NCBI RefSeq assembly: GCF_019112545.1
Contig: NW_025064953.1
Location: 54,514 to 118,513 of the forward strand
Source of the DNA: Guyanagaster necrorhizus
Lineage: Eukaryota > Basidiomycota > Agaricomycetes > Agaricales > Physalacriaceae
Reading direction: 5' to 3'
DNA length: 64,000 nt
Each line of letters begins with the position of its first letter. The first letter of the stretch is position 1. The position numbers were made by a program, and so were the translations under genes. This document shows, piece after piece, positions 11,609 to 22,772 of this stretch. The notes beneath the pieces were generated by a model. The model did no database searches. It was not told where the DNA came from and saw only the letters and a program-made list of their open reading frames with translations.

Positions 11609-13343
11609 GGAATTGCTATCGCTTCCTTCCTTGCTTAGTCAGGGACATTTTCATATTTTTCACGACTTTCAGATGGATTGTATTATTTTGGGATGTTCGA
11701 GGCTTATCATTGATGTATGGAAACGGTTGCTATAGATTAATGTTGTACTTTCATGTAAACGTACTCGTATGCAAATGCTATAGAACGGTTTATGAGCATA
11801 CAACATCTGCATCATCCGTCCCAACTAAATGGTATTTGACCCTGTTCTGTCATTTTCTGTCTTGTCTTGTCTTGCCTTGTCTCTTACATGGCTTCGTTCG
11901 TTGTCGCCAGGGTAGGTAACTTTACTGGCACTGGTGCGTACGCATGCCTCCAAGATCTCATCCTGTTGGCCCTGCTCGAAACTTCTCCGGGCGTCTGTTT
12001 GCCAAGAACGGTTACTCCGTCGGGCTGATCTCGCGAACCAACATCCATCACCTCCGCATTGGCCTTGAATGCCTCTCTCGCTTTGAGAAGATCAGCGTTC
12101 TGTATCTACGAGAGACAGTGCATGGTGGAGCACATGATTGATCGTTGTACCGCGAACATATTAGACTCGTGAAGGAAAATCTACGTCAAGCCCCCGATCA
12201 AAGGGCAGGACAGGACCTCAAGAAGGGCATCGTTCGGTGCCCTGGGTCTATATCGGTAGGGGAATGGAACCCTCCCGAAGAAGTGGTGGATAGTAATCGC
12301 GGCACGGAATGAGATAAAGGGAGGATCTAAATGAATCACCTAAACCCGACTGCCTTGGATTCACTATTCCTTCTTAATACCATGGTTGCAATTCTTGCGA
12401 CGATCCTCTCGCTAAGACGCGTTTCGATCATTGTGCGGTTCCCGCATAAAAAAGGGCGCTTCACTCATTCCATATCCTTTCCTTTCTCAGACGACCCATC
12501 TCTCTGCAGTTGGGCAAAAGTACTCGCGATTGGCCTTGTAGCTATGTTCTCTCACCGTCTGGAGGAGTTTCTGTCGCTCGAAGGACATGCGGTCCCAGAC
12601 TGAAATTTAGAATCGAAGTCACCGCCCGTTGTGCCCGGTGTATATGTTCAGCATCCAGAATAAATCACAGGAATGGATTCTGCAAACATCATGATTTTCT
12701 ATCTCCTTGCCACAAATACGTTTCCTGTTTCTCTCTCTGGCTCACGGCAGGGTGGTGGTATCGGTACAAGGTCCCCAAATACAGAACGGCCGGATCGGAC
12801 ATATGGCTGTCTGCGGCGGGTCCTATCATGTGACGGTTCAGCCGAATAAGCATCTGTTGGACAACCTGGAGCCCAGGCCCAGTGGTTCCAACAGCACCGA
12901 CCATCATTTTTCTGCAACAATACAACCGTTCTGCGTCATGGTGTACAAACTGCGGTTATTCGCGCAAGTCATTTTCTCAAACAGAGAGAGCTGCTCACCA
13001 GGACCTGCTATCACCGGGAAGAGCAAACGTGACTGGGCTTCCAGTTCGAAACTACTTGAAATAACTTTCCTATTGGCCATCGGTTCCGATCCCAGCTAAA
13101 GACCGACTGACACGTCTTCTCCGAAATATGTATGGAGCGTTTCCATGCTCTCCTGGCACTTTCTCAGACATGCATGTCTCTTACTTCCTGCCGCTTGTTT
13201 GGGAACGTCTCGAAGCGTGTACAATTCGAAACCCCTACCCTACCCTGGCGGTGTATGTTCGGTACATGCATACGCGACCTTTATGCTCAGGCGTAATGCT
13301 TCTTATGCAGTACAATCTCTGTGGACGCTGCCCCGGTTCTCAG
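11609..13343. other. Intergenic region with a possible SDR relic
   Basis: No complete gene is seen. A plus-strand segment at about 11990-12060 reads FAKNGYSVGLISRTN, like the second beta strand and following loop of short-chain dehydrogenases. The surrounding frames do not continue the fold, so it may be a small pseudogene fragment or chance. The rest of the stretch shows no recognisable coding signal, RNA gene or repeat. Confidence 0.25.
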
Positions 13344-13828
13344 CTAATACCGTGTGCCAGGAATTGGCGCGCTGCCTCCCCCCTCCTGCTCAATCTCAAT
13401 ACGCTCCAGATTTGTCGGATTAGGGTCGCCGAAAGGCCCTGTATCAAGCCTTTCCACAGGACGCGTGTTTAAAACAGTCACAGTCAAAACACTTGTTTTC
13501 CCTCCGAATGGCGGCACTGTGAAGTACAAAAAAGTCGCGTGCACCACGAGGACCAAGTCGGTGATGGCGAATACTGTGGACGGGTTGAAAGTCTCGATGT
13601 GCGCTTTGTAGGTGACGGGCAGTTGTTGGTAGAGTAAGACGTCTGCATATTGAAGCTTTTGTTCTTTCACTGATTGGGCGTATAGCTATGATGCGAAAGA
13701 TGAAGGCGATACGTGACCTCCGAACGATCTATATTTGCAGCCCGCATATGACAAGAGTATGTGCTACGATCGTAAAAGCCTCGCATTATTCTAATTCCTA
13801 ACGGGGTGACCTGAAGCATCTCAGCCAT
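13344..13828 (-). CDS. Small hypothetical protein, tentative two-exon gene
   Basis: A minus-strand open frame of about 105 residues ends at 13344. It has protein-like composition: a hydrophobic stretch near STVFAITDLVLVVHATFLYF, then VPPFGGKTSVLTVTVLNTRP, and an acidic tail. It has no ATG of its own. An upstream ATG at 13826-13828 (MAEMLQ) could be joined by an intron starting at about 13810, but the donor GTCACC is poor. I do not recognise a family. It could equally be a chance open frame. Confidence 0.28.
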
Positions 13829-15849
13829 TGGAAGGACCTGACTATTCCACAAGGGAGAACGAAATGAAGACTGGTGGTCTAATTTTGGGACCAAGGGAAG
13901 ACGTAACACGACGAAGGACACTCAGCCACCAGTTCAGTTGTCAAAGTTTCATCCTTTTGTGATATTTATAGACCGAGGCATTTTTTTTCTCTGCTGAGCA
14001 CCCGCAGTATGCTCGCTGCGCCACATATCGCCACACCGCAGCATGGCTTTTTGGTTGGCTGTACATAATCCATTGTCTTATCACTATCCTGGGATTAAGC
14101 CGTTCTGCTTGGAAGGTTTCTTGAGGCATCGCAGCTGTAAAGGTGACTCGGACCCTCGTTACCGGGCAAGGTGCATGGCATTAGCACCCATGATATACTG
14201 CGGACAAAGGGGTACGGCTGTCCCAGTGAATGTCATACGGTTGACGTACATAAGTATCATGGCGCAATAACTTCCTTATATCAACCTCCAAGTTCACCCA
14301 AAGTCGGTATTTTCATTCTACCTCGCGAGCAATATCTGGTTGTCAGAGAGACCGTTGTGGAAACTCGGAGCAACCGTCATCGTATCGTGATCACTCGGTC
14401 GGCGACAATTACAATGCCCGCATTCGACGTTCGAACAACCCAGAATCCACGTACGCCCAGATGTGTGATGATAATATGAGACCAGAGCCACTGGTCATCG
14501 AGCAACTGATATGGCCGTATGGATGTGTCATTCTGGTCTCGTTCTTGCATGTCCTTCCACCACCACTGCCTATTACAAAGTGCATGTAATTGTTTCGAAG
14601 CAGATGGATACATGATCGCACAACGTTATATTTTTCCCGACACCGACACTTGATGCAGACCCCTGACGTCAGTTATATGATACCTCACATAATAGCAAAA
14701 ATAGCGCATTTCCGCACGTACTAACGGCTGAGTGAATGCCAGTCCATGAATGCACTCCTTCCTCCGTAGAATGTTGAAGCCTACGTCCATCATGGGCGCA
14801 GCACCACGCTCCGGTCTGATCCATTGCAAAGAATGGCTCGCTGATCGGTCGCTGAAAGCTATCATTTTCTAGTGAAAGCATCTCCTCATTTACAGAAGTG
14901 CTCTGCTACTGATCATGAGACGAGGGGGTGGATGGGAAAAAGAACGAGAGAATGTCATAACACACTGGCCACAACAAAAATAAACTCGGAGTAGAAGAAA
15001 ACAAAAATAGATGTCGGGGCAGGGAAGTTCGGAATTCTAGAATTAAGATCAGCTCACATCCGATCAACCGTTGGACTCGTTGGAAAAAATACACAAAGGC
15101 ACTGTTTGTTCAAGGATCAAAGATTCACATGGAGCCTAGGACTGGTTGGGAGGAAAAATTGTCTAAAATCACAGGAGACAGGTCGCACACAACACTGCAG
15201 CAAGGGGACCTTTTGATGCATACAAGACTCGTAATTTCAAAAATGGGCCGATACTCGTGGTTGGTACGCTAGCAGATGTATGTGTGCAAAGAAGGCCATC
15301 CCTTCGAAACGCGGATAGATGTCGGTGATGAAGAGAACCGCCACCCACAGGGCACACTGAACAAGCTAAGTAACGGCGCTGAGTTGTAAACTATCGCAGT
15401 AGTTTTGTCTTGTTACTCGCCAGCGAGCCCGTAATGGAGTCTTGGTGGAGTAGTCCACTTCGACGTCGGGAGAATAGAAGTGCCTTGAAAATCACCCATC
15501 GTTAGGGAAGTTCTCGTACAAGTGTCCTCAACTCGTACGCTAGGCAACCCTAGCCGACGGAGCGCTAACGAAAGACTGGTAGCCAGTCACAATGCGGCCA
15601 ACATTTGCTGAGTATCCGATGATCATTATGAAAGCACAAGGAGTCCCCCTACACGTTTTGATGTCAGAAGATGAACGCCTGATCGTATTAAAGGGTAGTA
15701 ACTCGGAGAATGAAAAGAACGGCGTAGGAGAAGCTCAAGCACGAGTGCACTGTTCGCGAGGTAGATAACTGGCGCACAAGTTTACCCAAAGAGAGGACCA
15801 ACAAGAGGAGTACGTAGGAACAGTTGAAGAAAAGATGGTCTGGCAATGC

Positions 15850-15887
15850 TGTGTTGGTGTGGGTGTGGGCGTGGGCGTGGGCGTGAT
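15850..15887. repeat. GT/GGGCGT simple repeat
   Basis: Degenerate tandem repeat of GTGGGTGTG and GTGGGC units just upstream of the AA9 promoter. It is a microsatellite; whether it affects expression cannot be judged. Confidence 0.7.
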
Positions 15888-15966
15888 GGAGGAAGCATGC
15901 CAAAATTTAGACAATACTGACACCGAATGGGGAAATGTCATTAATGTTTGTTTGTACACGGAAAAG

Positions 15967-15975
15967 TATATAAAG
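15967..15975 (+). promoter_or_regulatory. TATA-like box of the AA9 gene
   Basis: TATATAAAG is the only clear TATA-like motif upstream of the AA9 start. It lies about 168 bp from the ATG, implying a 5' leader of about 130-140 nt rich in C and T. Confidence 0.4.
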
Positions 15976-16142
15976 ACAGAAACAGAGTGGTCTTGTCCTC
16001 GACTTTTTCCCCTTCCCCATCTATCGTCCCCGCTGCAGCCCTCATCTCCCTCCTTCCTCCTTCCTCCACGCCTACAGTCTTTTTGCTCGGGAGCATCTGA
16101 CTGACCTTGTATCTTCCGTTTCACCGATCAACAACAGTAAAG

Positions 16143-17246
16143 ATGAAGGCTTCCTTTTTCCTCCCCTTGCTCGCCGCTTCCTACGTCGCCGCCCACGGAT
16201 ACGTGCAGAAGGTGACCATCGATGGTACCGAATACACTGGTCCAACCGTCGATTCTGGCAGTACCGATGGGATCACTCGCGAAATCTCTACTCAGGATCC
16301 CGTTAAGGGTGCGACGAATTCCGATCTTACCTGTGGGCCGGGTTCCACCGCTGGCACCCAAGTTGCCGATGCCAATCCTGGCAGCACCATTGAGTTTTTG
16401 TGGACAGGTGCTAGTGGCTCGGCGGTGAGTATGATTTTTGTTAATTCGGTATATCCGCTGATTTTCTCTTAGTGGCCCCACAATGTCGGACCAATGATGA
16501 CCTACATGACCAACTGCGGCAGTTCATCATGTGCTGACTATGATACAAATGGTACAGAATGGTTCAAGATTGACGAAGTTGGGAGGACCGATGGTACATG
16601 GGGGCAAGCTGCTCTCAGTGCGTATACTCTTTTAACTGTATATTCCGTTCTCTTAAAGTTATATTTACTCCAGTGACGGGTACCGCTGCCAATGTGACCA
16701 TCCCAAGCAACCTCGCTCCCGGCAACTACATTATCCGCCACGAGATAATTGCGCTCCAGTTAGCTCAGACAGAAGGAGGCGCAGAGTTCTACGCATCGTG
16801 CACTCAGCTCAAAGTCGGTGGCTCTGGTACCGGCACTCCTTCCAGTAGTGATCTCGTTCAGTTGCCTGGAGCCTACAGTGACACTGATCCTGGTATTCTG
16901 ATCGATGTATGTCTCTTCTCTTCTCACACTTGTAGCCTGGCTAACAGTTTTCAAGGTCTACGACGATACAACTGCCTCCTACACATTCCCTGGCCCAGCA
17001 GTTGTCGACCTCAGCGGCGGCAGCTCCAGCGCTTCTGCCTCCGCCTCTGCCTTCGCCACTCAGTCTGCTTCCGCTACCTCCACGTCCAGTAGCACGTTAT
17101 CTGGTTCAACGGGAGCCTGCAAGTTCAGGAAGCGCACGAATACCAACAGTACCGCTGTACTCACCAAGAGGGAAACCGTCGCCAAGAGACCCCGCCATGT
17201 ATCTAGGATCATGCGCGGATTGGATTTTTCTTCTCACAGGCATTAA
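16143..17246 (+). CDS. AA9 lytic polysaccharide monooxygenase (formerly GH61), secreted
   Basis: Copper enzyme that cleaves cellulose or related beta-glucans oxidatively outside the cell. Four exons (16143-16424, 16473-16617, 16674-16906, 16956-17246) give 316 residues. A hydrophobic signal peptide ends ...YVAA, so mature residue 1 is His18 (HGYVQ), which is required for the copper brace. The second copper ligand is His97 in WPHNVGPMMTY. His165 sits in NYIIRHEIIALQ, and Tyr182 in GAEFYASC is the axial tyrosine. Glu180 lies two residues before it, where many members have Gln. After the catalytic domain comes a Ser/Ala linker (about 247-275), but instead of a CBM1 the protein ends in a basic tail containing KFRKR and AKRPRH. 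No CBM1 cysteine pattern is seen. Start and introns are well supported. Confidence 0.93.
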
Positions 17247-20209
17247 CGCGTCAGTCTGCGTCTTGCTCGCGCTAGTTCGTGTTGTTTTGGCCATGCTAGT
17301 CCATGGTTTATATCTTCTGCGTGTTGATACCCTTTTACACTTTATATCCTCTACGTCTGCTCACGACCATGACCTCCTCACACTCTCTTGTTATTTGGCA
17401 CGCTCTTGTATTGCTATCGCTCATTATCTGCTACGGCTAGTCCGTGGCATTGTAATAATAGGTTGCATGGTCGTAGACTAGACAGACATCCCCCTCACAT
17501 ACACGTAGTATACATTGATTATTGATTGATCATTAACGAGTAATATGGTGTCATCAAACTCTTGACATTGAACCCTTGTGTTGTTAAAATGGGTACGGTG
17601 GTGGAGTGAAACTCCATGAGGCCACTGGATTCGAAAGAAACCACGGTGTTCGTAGGGGGGTGGCATGTACGTATAACCCTTGAAACTGGGCCTGGTCTTG
17701 TGTTAAGACACTGCTGTCGACCTCGAGTTACATGGGGGTAAATGGCCTTCGCCAATAAAGAAGTCATCCATGAGAAAAGCGTGCAAGCTTAAACCGATCA
17801 GAACCCACGTACCACCAAACGCGACACGTCAATATTCAATCCTAAAGCATAGGGTGCGGTGATTTAGTTCAGAAGACAATGGGCTGTATGGAACGTTGCC
17901 GAGGAAGGTGAAGGGCAAGGAGGGTTCATCGACCGCCTTCAAGTATGTTCGACTAGCTGATTCTATATCATACTGACTCTACCGCATAGCTTGAACATTT
18001 CCATTTTACCGCCGTACAATCACGTCATGCACCTCTTTCGCAAAATAACTCCGAGGTGGCCGTGTGAAGCTTATGACAGTGCTCGTCTGCTATCGCGGGC
18101 TTGTTCCAGTTATACGAATTCTGCACAGGACCAACATCGCCCCCCCTTCTATTGTAATTGTCAGCGTCACTGCTGCTTCGCGCCTTGCAGATGTCTCGAT
18201 ATCCGTCGGAGAATTGAATACAATGTCCATAAGCCGTTGCAAAATCTTACCGGTTCGCAAAATGTTGGGAATAGGAGGACAGGGTTTCTACCCTTCTAGT
18301 TCGCTGTTGCCTCTATGGGGTTGTAGTATTGGAGGTTATCTGCACCTTGACATTGAGTTCCTGCCGTTCCGTATTTTTCCTACTTATTACTTACCTTTTA
18401 TATACATACTCCTGTCCTTACAGTTTTTCATATAAAAGCCTCGCCGTAGTTTACATGATACCTCAGTCGTTCTATTCTTGCTGTGTACGACTGAGTTCTT
18501 ACAAAGTATCTTTTGTCATTATGTAGCCACCCAAAACGAAACTGTGATCTTGACCATGACTTCACGAGTAACTACTTGCAATTACAGCTGGCTTCGACAT
18601 ACTCGATTGTGAAAGGACAATATAGGCTATGGACACTGTTTCGGCCTAAGCACGCCCAGAACCCTGAGTCTATGTCAGATAGAGACTGATGAAGAATCAC
18701 AACCGTGGCGACCGTACGTTCCGATAATGCTGATACATACGTATGCAGCCTCTGGCGCTAGCCCATTCAAGTGCAGGATGTTGTGGTGAGTTTTTGCTAC
18801 ACCTACTGCGTGGATCGAGTTTTATAATGTCAATGTATATTAGACGATCGGTCCAACATCCGTGCCACTTTGCCAACGCCGATGATGGTGACTGCCTGGT
18901 GTACATTCATTTATCTATGATGTTATAAAAAATGTTCGGACGATCACTCATCTCCCCTGCCACTGTGGACGCACCTAAGGATATTCAACAACCCGTGAGC
19001 ACTCTTCTGATTATATTCCGCATGGTAATCAGCATTGCCTTGCAGTGTTGCCTGATGCGCCGGTTCGTCAATATCGCCAAAGCTCTGCGATGACTGTAAC
19101 AATGACGATATTACTTCGTGTGCTGTTTCTCTAATTCGAGGGTGAAAAGATTTACTCAATTGATGCCGCACCGTCCTATGAATTCTTGATCAATATCAGC
19201 ATAGGGCTGCCGACCTATCATTTCACTTGACGCAGTCGTTAACATATCATCGGATAGAATGAACCAGTTCTGTAGTTTCCGTTTGTTCTGTTTGATCCTT
19301 TCTGTTAACAATTAGCAATACTGAGCTCCGTTTCTCTATGTAGCCAATTACCACCTTGTCGAGTCACACCGAAATTGTTTGTACTCATCTGAGGAATATT
19401 TATTTGATACACACCTTGAACAAGGAGGACCAACGAGGCGTTGTGATGTAGGCTTCACAGAAAAGAAGGAGGACTATCAGCATATCAGCTCAGAACGCGG
19501 ACTGAAACGATCGATAAGGCCACTGCTTAAGATCTGACTGGCCGCTACAGCTGTGCGCTGTTTGCAGTGGCCTTATCGATTGTTTCAGTCCGCGGAACGC
19601 GGTTTGAAATAAGAAACTCTGGTGGAGATTGCGTACCGTACTCCGAAGATGTATTCGTCTTCGTTGCGGCATGGGAGTTTTTCGCCTATTTCGCTTTCTT
19701 CACTTCATGGAGGAAGAGATCTGTGTTGGCGACTTGGACGACTGATACTTGTCACTGTTCTATTCCTTGAATTCCCTGGTATAGCTCCTCGTCCTCATCC
19801 TTGGCTCTTAGGCTCATAAAGAACCCTGTTTTTCAATCCTTCACACATCCTCTGGCCCCGCATCGATAGCGTAGAAGAATGAGTTGGCCTGCTACTCTGA
19901 TCACCATCAGTCTACTGATTTTGCACCCTGTTCTTGCTCAATTTTGCATATGGGACTATTTTTGTCAAACTTTCTGTGGTATCCCATTATGCTGGTTCAT
20001 ATCACATTGAAGAGAAGTACTGTAGCTGACTCGCTTGCTCCCAGTGGGACCTTCGTTGATGAAACCAGGGAACAGGTTCAAGGTCTCCGTTTCGAGAGCT
20101 GATACCTTTAGTCGTGGGAATTGCCAGAACTTGATCGATGCCTCATGCCGACGACCAGCTACCTCAAGCGTAGTGCTTGCTCGCTTTTCCTCTGCTTTAA
20201 ATACGGACA
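17247..20209. other. Intergenic region with one hairpin, no gene recognised
   Basis: Open frames between 17.3 and 20.2 kb are short and unconvincing. The only clear structure is the long inverted repeat at 19496-19594 (separate entry). A TATA-like CTTTAAATA lies at about 20194-20202, ahead of the next gene. Confidence 0.4.
19496..19594. repeat. Near-perfect 31-bp inverted repeat with 37-nt loop
   Basis: The arm at 19496-19526 (starts CGCGGACTGAAAC) pairs with 19564-19594 (ends GTTTCAGTCCGCG), with 30 of 31 positions complementary and one mismatch that would be a G-U wobble in RNA. Spacer 19527-19563. No reading frame covers it. It could be a small-RNA precursor, a cruciform or the remnant of a MITE. 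Its near-perfect arms imply recent origin or selection. Confidence 0.85.
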
Positions 20210-21502
20210 ATGCGGAACATGAAGCCGTTTCTGTGGCTCACCCAGCTCTTCCATACCTTTCTACGTTTCATTATGCCCCCCCAACGCAACGACGAGATGC
20301 GCGTCTTTTCAACCGACAAGGACGTGACCAACGCCTCGAACCTTCTCAGCTCTCTCAAAGAGAATCTTCCTTTCCTCGACCACGGCCTCGGAAACATCAT
20401 CGTCACCCAGGTCGAGTACTGCAAATGTCGCTTCGGTGCAGGTAGTCGCTGGGAGCATGAGTTCCTGATCGTGACACTGGAGGAATCCGTGCGAGCTAGG
20501 CGGACGGCGTTGCTCATGGTGGACCGGTTGAATGATGATACGAAGGAGTACAAGGGGCCGGGTGAACTGCTGGCAGATTTAGTCAGGCACCAGAGCCAGG
20601 AAATGGTTGACGTAGAGGCGGACGTAGAGGCGAACGTAGAGGTGACCGCCGACTCGACCGACTCGAATTCATCTGCATCATCATCTATAGAATCCTCGAC
20701 GACAGCCTCGCCTGCCAGAGCCTTACCCAATGCGCAACAGTGGGGCACCACGAATCGTTTCCATCGCTCCGGTGCCAAAGTCAAGAGAATCACCAAGGGC
20801 GATCCTCCCAATGCGCTCGACAGGCTCATTGTCTTGCCCAACAGAGGTGCCATCGCAAGAGAGCTGGGAGGCTGCCTGTACGACGTTCTCATGACGATGG
20901 ACCTCACCCAGTCGCAAATCGATAGGCCTGTCGCCCTCGAGAATTTTGGACACCTGCTCCGGACCACTTCGAGAAACACCCCGCAGTACCATTTCATATT
21001 TGCTCAGTGTTATTGGTACGCCTATACGATTTGGAAGGTCCTTGAGCTGGAGACACAGCCGCATATACACAAGGGGGCGCTGGCTGGTCGCCAATGCTCG
21101 CATTCCTTGACGGGCTATGGGCAGAGGTTGATTCTGGGGAGAGGTAGATCAGTGAATGAGGTGAGGACCCCAGAGACGATAAAGGCAGAGTGGGATGCTG
21201 AGAAGGTTGCGGAGGAAGAGGAGTGGGCCCAATTGAAACAGGTGAGCATAATCACAACACTTCCGAAGAACAGCACTTTCTGAGAATACATTTAGCAATA
21301 TCATGCCCCTCTGGTAGCAGCAGAAGAAGCTCGCCATCAAGCAGAAGCAGCTCGCCAAGATGAAGCTGAGGCTCGCCGTCAAGCAGAAGAAGCTCGGCAA
21401 GATGAAGCTGAGGCTCGCCGTCAAGCAGAGGCTCGGGTACGTGAACTTGAGAGGAGGTTGGAAGGTTTGGAGCACCCTCCACGTTCTGCTGATGCAGTTT
21501 AA
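20210..21502 (+). CDS. Basidiomycete-type hypothetical protein with C-terminal coiled coil
   Basis: Two exons, 20210-21241 and 21296-21502, separated by a 54-nt intron (GTGAGC...TTTAG), give 412 residues. An in-frame ATG at 20273 (MPPQRNDEMR) is a good alternative start, because the TATA-like CTTTAAATA at about 20194-20202 is too close to the first ATG. The body contains GAGSRWEHEFLIVTLEE and RRTALLMVDRLNDD, an acidic Ser/Thr linker with a repeated DVEA unit (about 130-165), LDRLIVLPNRGAIARELG, and FIFAQCYWYAYTIWKVLEL. I associate this kind of sequence with an expanded uncharacterised family in mushrooms, from general memory only. The C-terminus (AEEARQDEAEARRQ units) is encoded by about 39-42-nt tandem repeats and should form a coiled coil. 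Function unknown. Confidence 0.8.
21324..21437 (+). repeat. In-frame tandem repeat encoding the Ala/Glu/Arg/Gln coiled coil
   Basis: About two and a half copies of a roughly 42-nt unit beginning GCTCGCCATCAAGCAGAAG, with small differences, lie inside exon 2 of the preceding gene. They encode ARxQAEEARQDEAE-type units. Such units can expand or contract between strains without frame loss. Confidence 0.7.
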
Positions 21503-22772
21503 GCCATCGTCTTTCTTTTTTTTTTTTCACTCCTGATTATTGCTCTCATTTGCTTTCCTGTGATCATGGCTATCGTTCAATGTTTGCTATCATGGTATTG
21601 CTTTCGGTCTGTCATCTTGTTTTATTGTATATGAATTAGTTACTGTACATACCATACATATGTCAATGTTTTATGGCTCTGGAATATTTGATTATTACTG
21701 CTACAAGTCTTTTCACAAATTGTACGATGCATGTTTCTATCCCGAGAATTGACCTATCTGCACATTTTGGAGGTTGATGTCATACTAAGTTGCACGTTCC
21801 GAGTACAACTACAAAATGGTTCAGTATAAGTACTGCAGGCGATGGATCTCGACAAAGACTTCGACGGTTCAATGAGACACAAGGTACGAACAAGCTTCAC
21901 AACCTAAGTAAGGCATATGCATACATTAAGGGTGTCCAGGACACGGCATTGTCTTGAAAAGCCACCAAAATACGGCAACATGCTTAGCGACTCAAGGCAG
22001 ATCGGTGAGTTTAAACGCATTTAAATTCAATCTTTTATCACAAATCGATAAAATTCGCAAGAACTGTCACAAAAACAAGAATAAAAAATCCAAAAAGGAG
22101 GAGACAGTCAGAGAACCTGAAGAGAAATGAGTATAGAGATGTGATAATGTTACGCTGTCCTCGAAGAAAGACACAAATTGGCGAGGGCTTTACGAATAGA
22201 AGAAGAGAGAAGAGAAAATACAAAAAGACCAAGTAGAAAAGGGTATACGGGGGATAGGAATGATAAATAGCAATAATGATATAGGCTGGAGAGGGATAGA
22301 ATGATAGAATGATAGCCTGTGAGGAATGGATAGATATCCACAGAGAGATACACAGATGGAGATCATGAACAGATCAGAAGCGATAGAAACCTGCATCATA
22401 TAATTTGTGAAAAGAATTCTAGTAGCGATAATCAAATATTCCAGAGCCATTGTGGTTGTACTTGGAACGTACGGCTTAGCACGACATCTACCTCCAAAAT
22501 GTGTGGATAAGTCAATTCTCGGGCATGTGTGCGGGTGTCCTAAGCGAGGTCCAAAAGACGGTGAAGCGACCGAGAAACGAGGAGAGGCAGGAGACGACGA
22601 GGAAGTCGAAAGATGTCATAGTCTATCGTGCACGCGATGGGATGAGGTGTTAGTGGCACAGGACGTATCAACTACTCGTCAGCAGTCGAGGCTCCCTCAT
22701 CTACCAGGGTAGAAGAAGGACCGGTAAACTCGTTAGCGTACCAGCCCTCCTCCAGTGACCAGTTGGTCGTCC
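21503..22772. other. Intergenic region, nothing recognised
   Basis: AT-rich 3' flank of the previous gene, then short unconvincing frames on both strands. It lies downstream of two convergent genes, so it should mainly contain terminators. Confidence 0.4.

Larger units (their letters stand above)
13829..16142. other. Long intergenic region upstream of the AA9 gene
   Basis: No convincing gene in either strand between about 13.9 and 15.8 kb; frames are short and of random composition. Near the right end are a GT-rich microsatellite (15850-15887) and a TATA-like TATATAAAG (15967-15975), about 170 bp before the AA9 start codon, followed by a C/T-rich leader. Confidence 0.4.

Noticed and set aside
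12689..12925. Pair of minus-strand open frames with Cys and Trp residues
   Set aside because: They overlap in two frames with equal plausibility and lack any family pattern; treated as chance.
15735..16124. Minus-strand open frame running through the GT repeat upstream of the AA9 gene
   Set aside because: Encodes a PTPTPT tract created by the microsatellite and covers the AA9 promoter; no real start or homology.
20197..20997. Minus-strand open frame of 266 codons opposite the coiled-coil protein gene
   Set aside because: It is the antisense shadow of a well-supported plus-strand exon with intron and TATA-like signals. The composition is Ser-rich because of the opposing codons.
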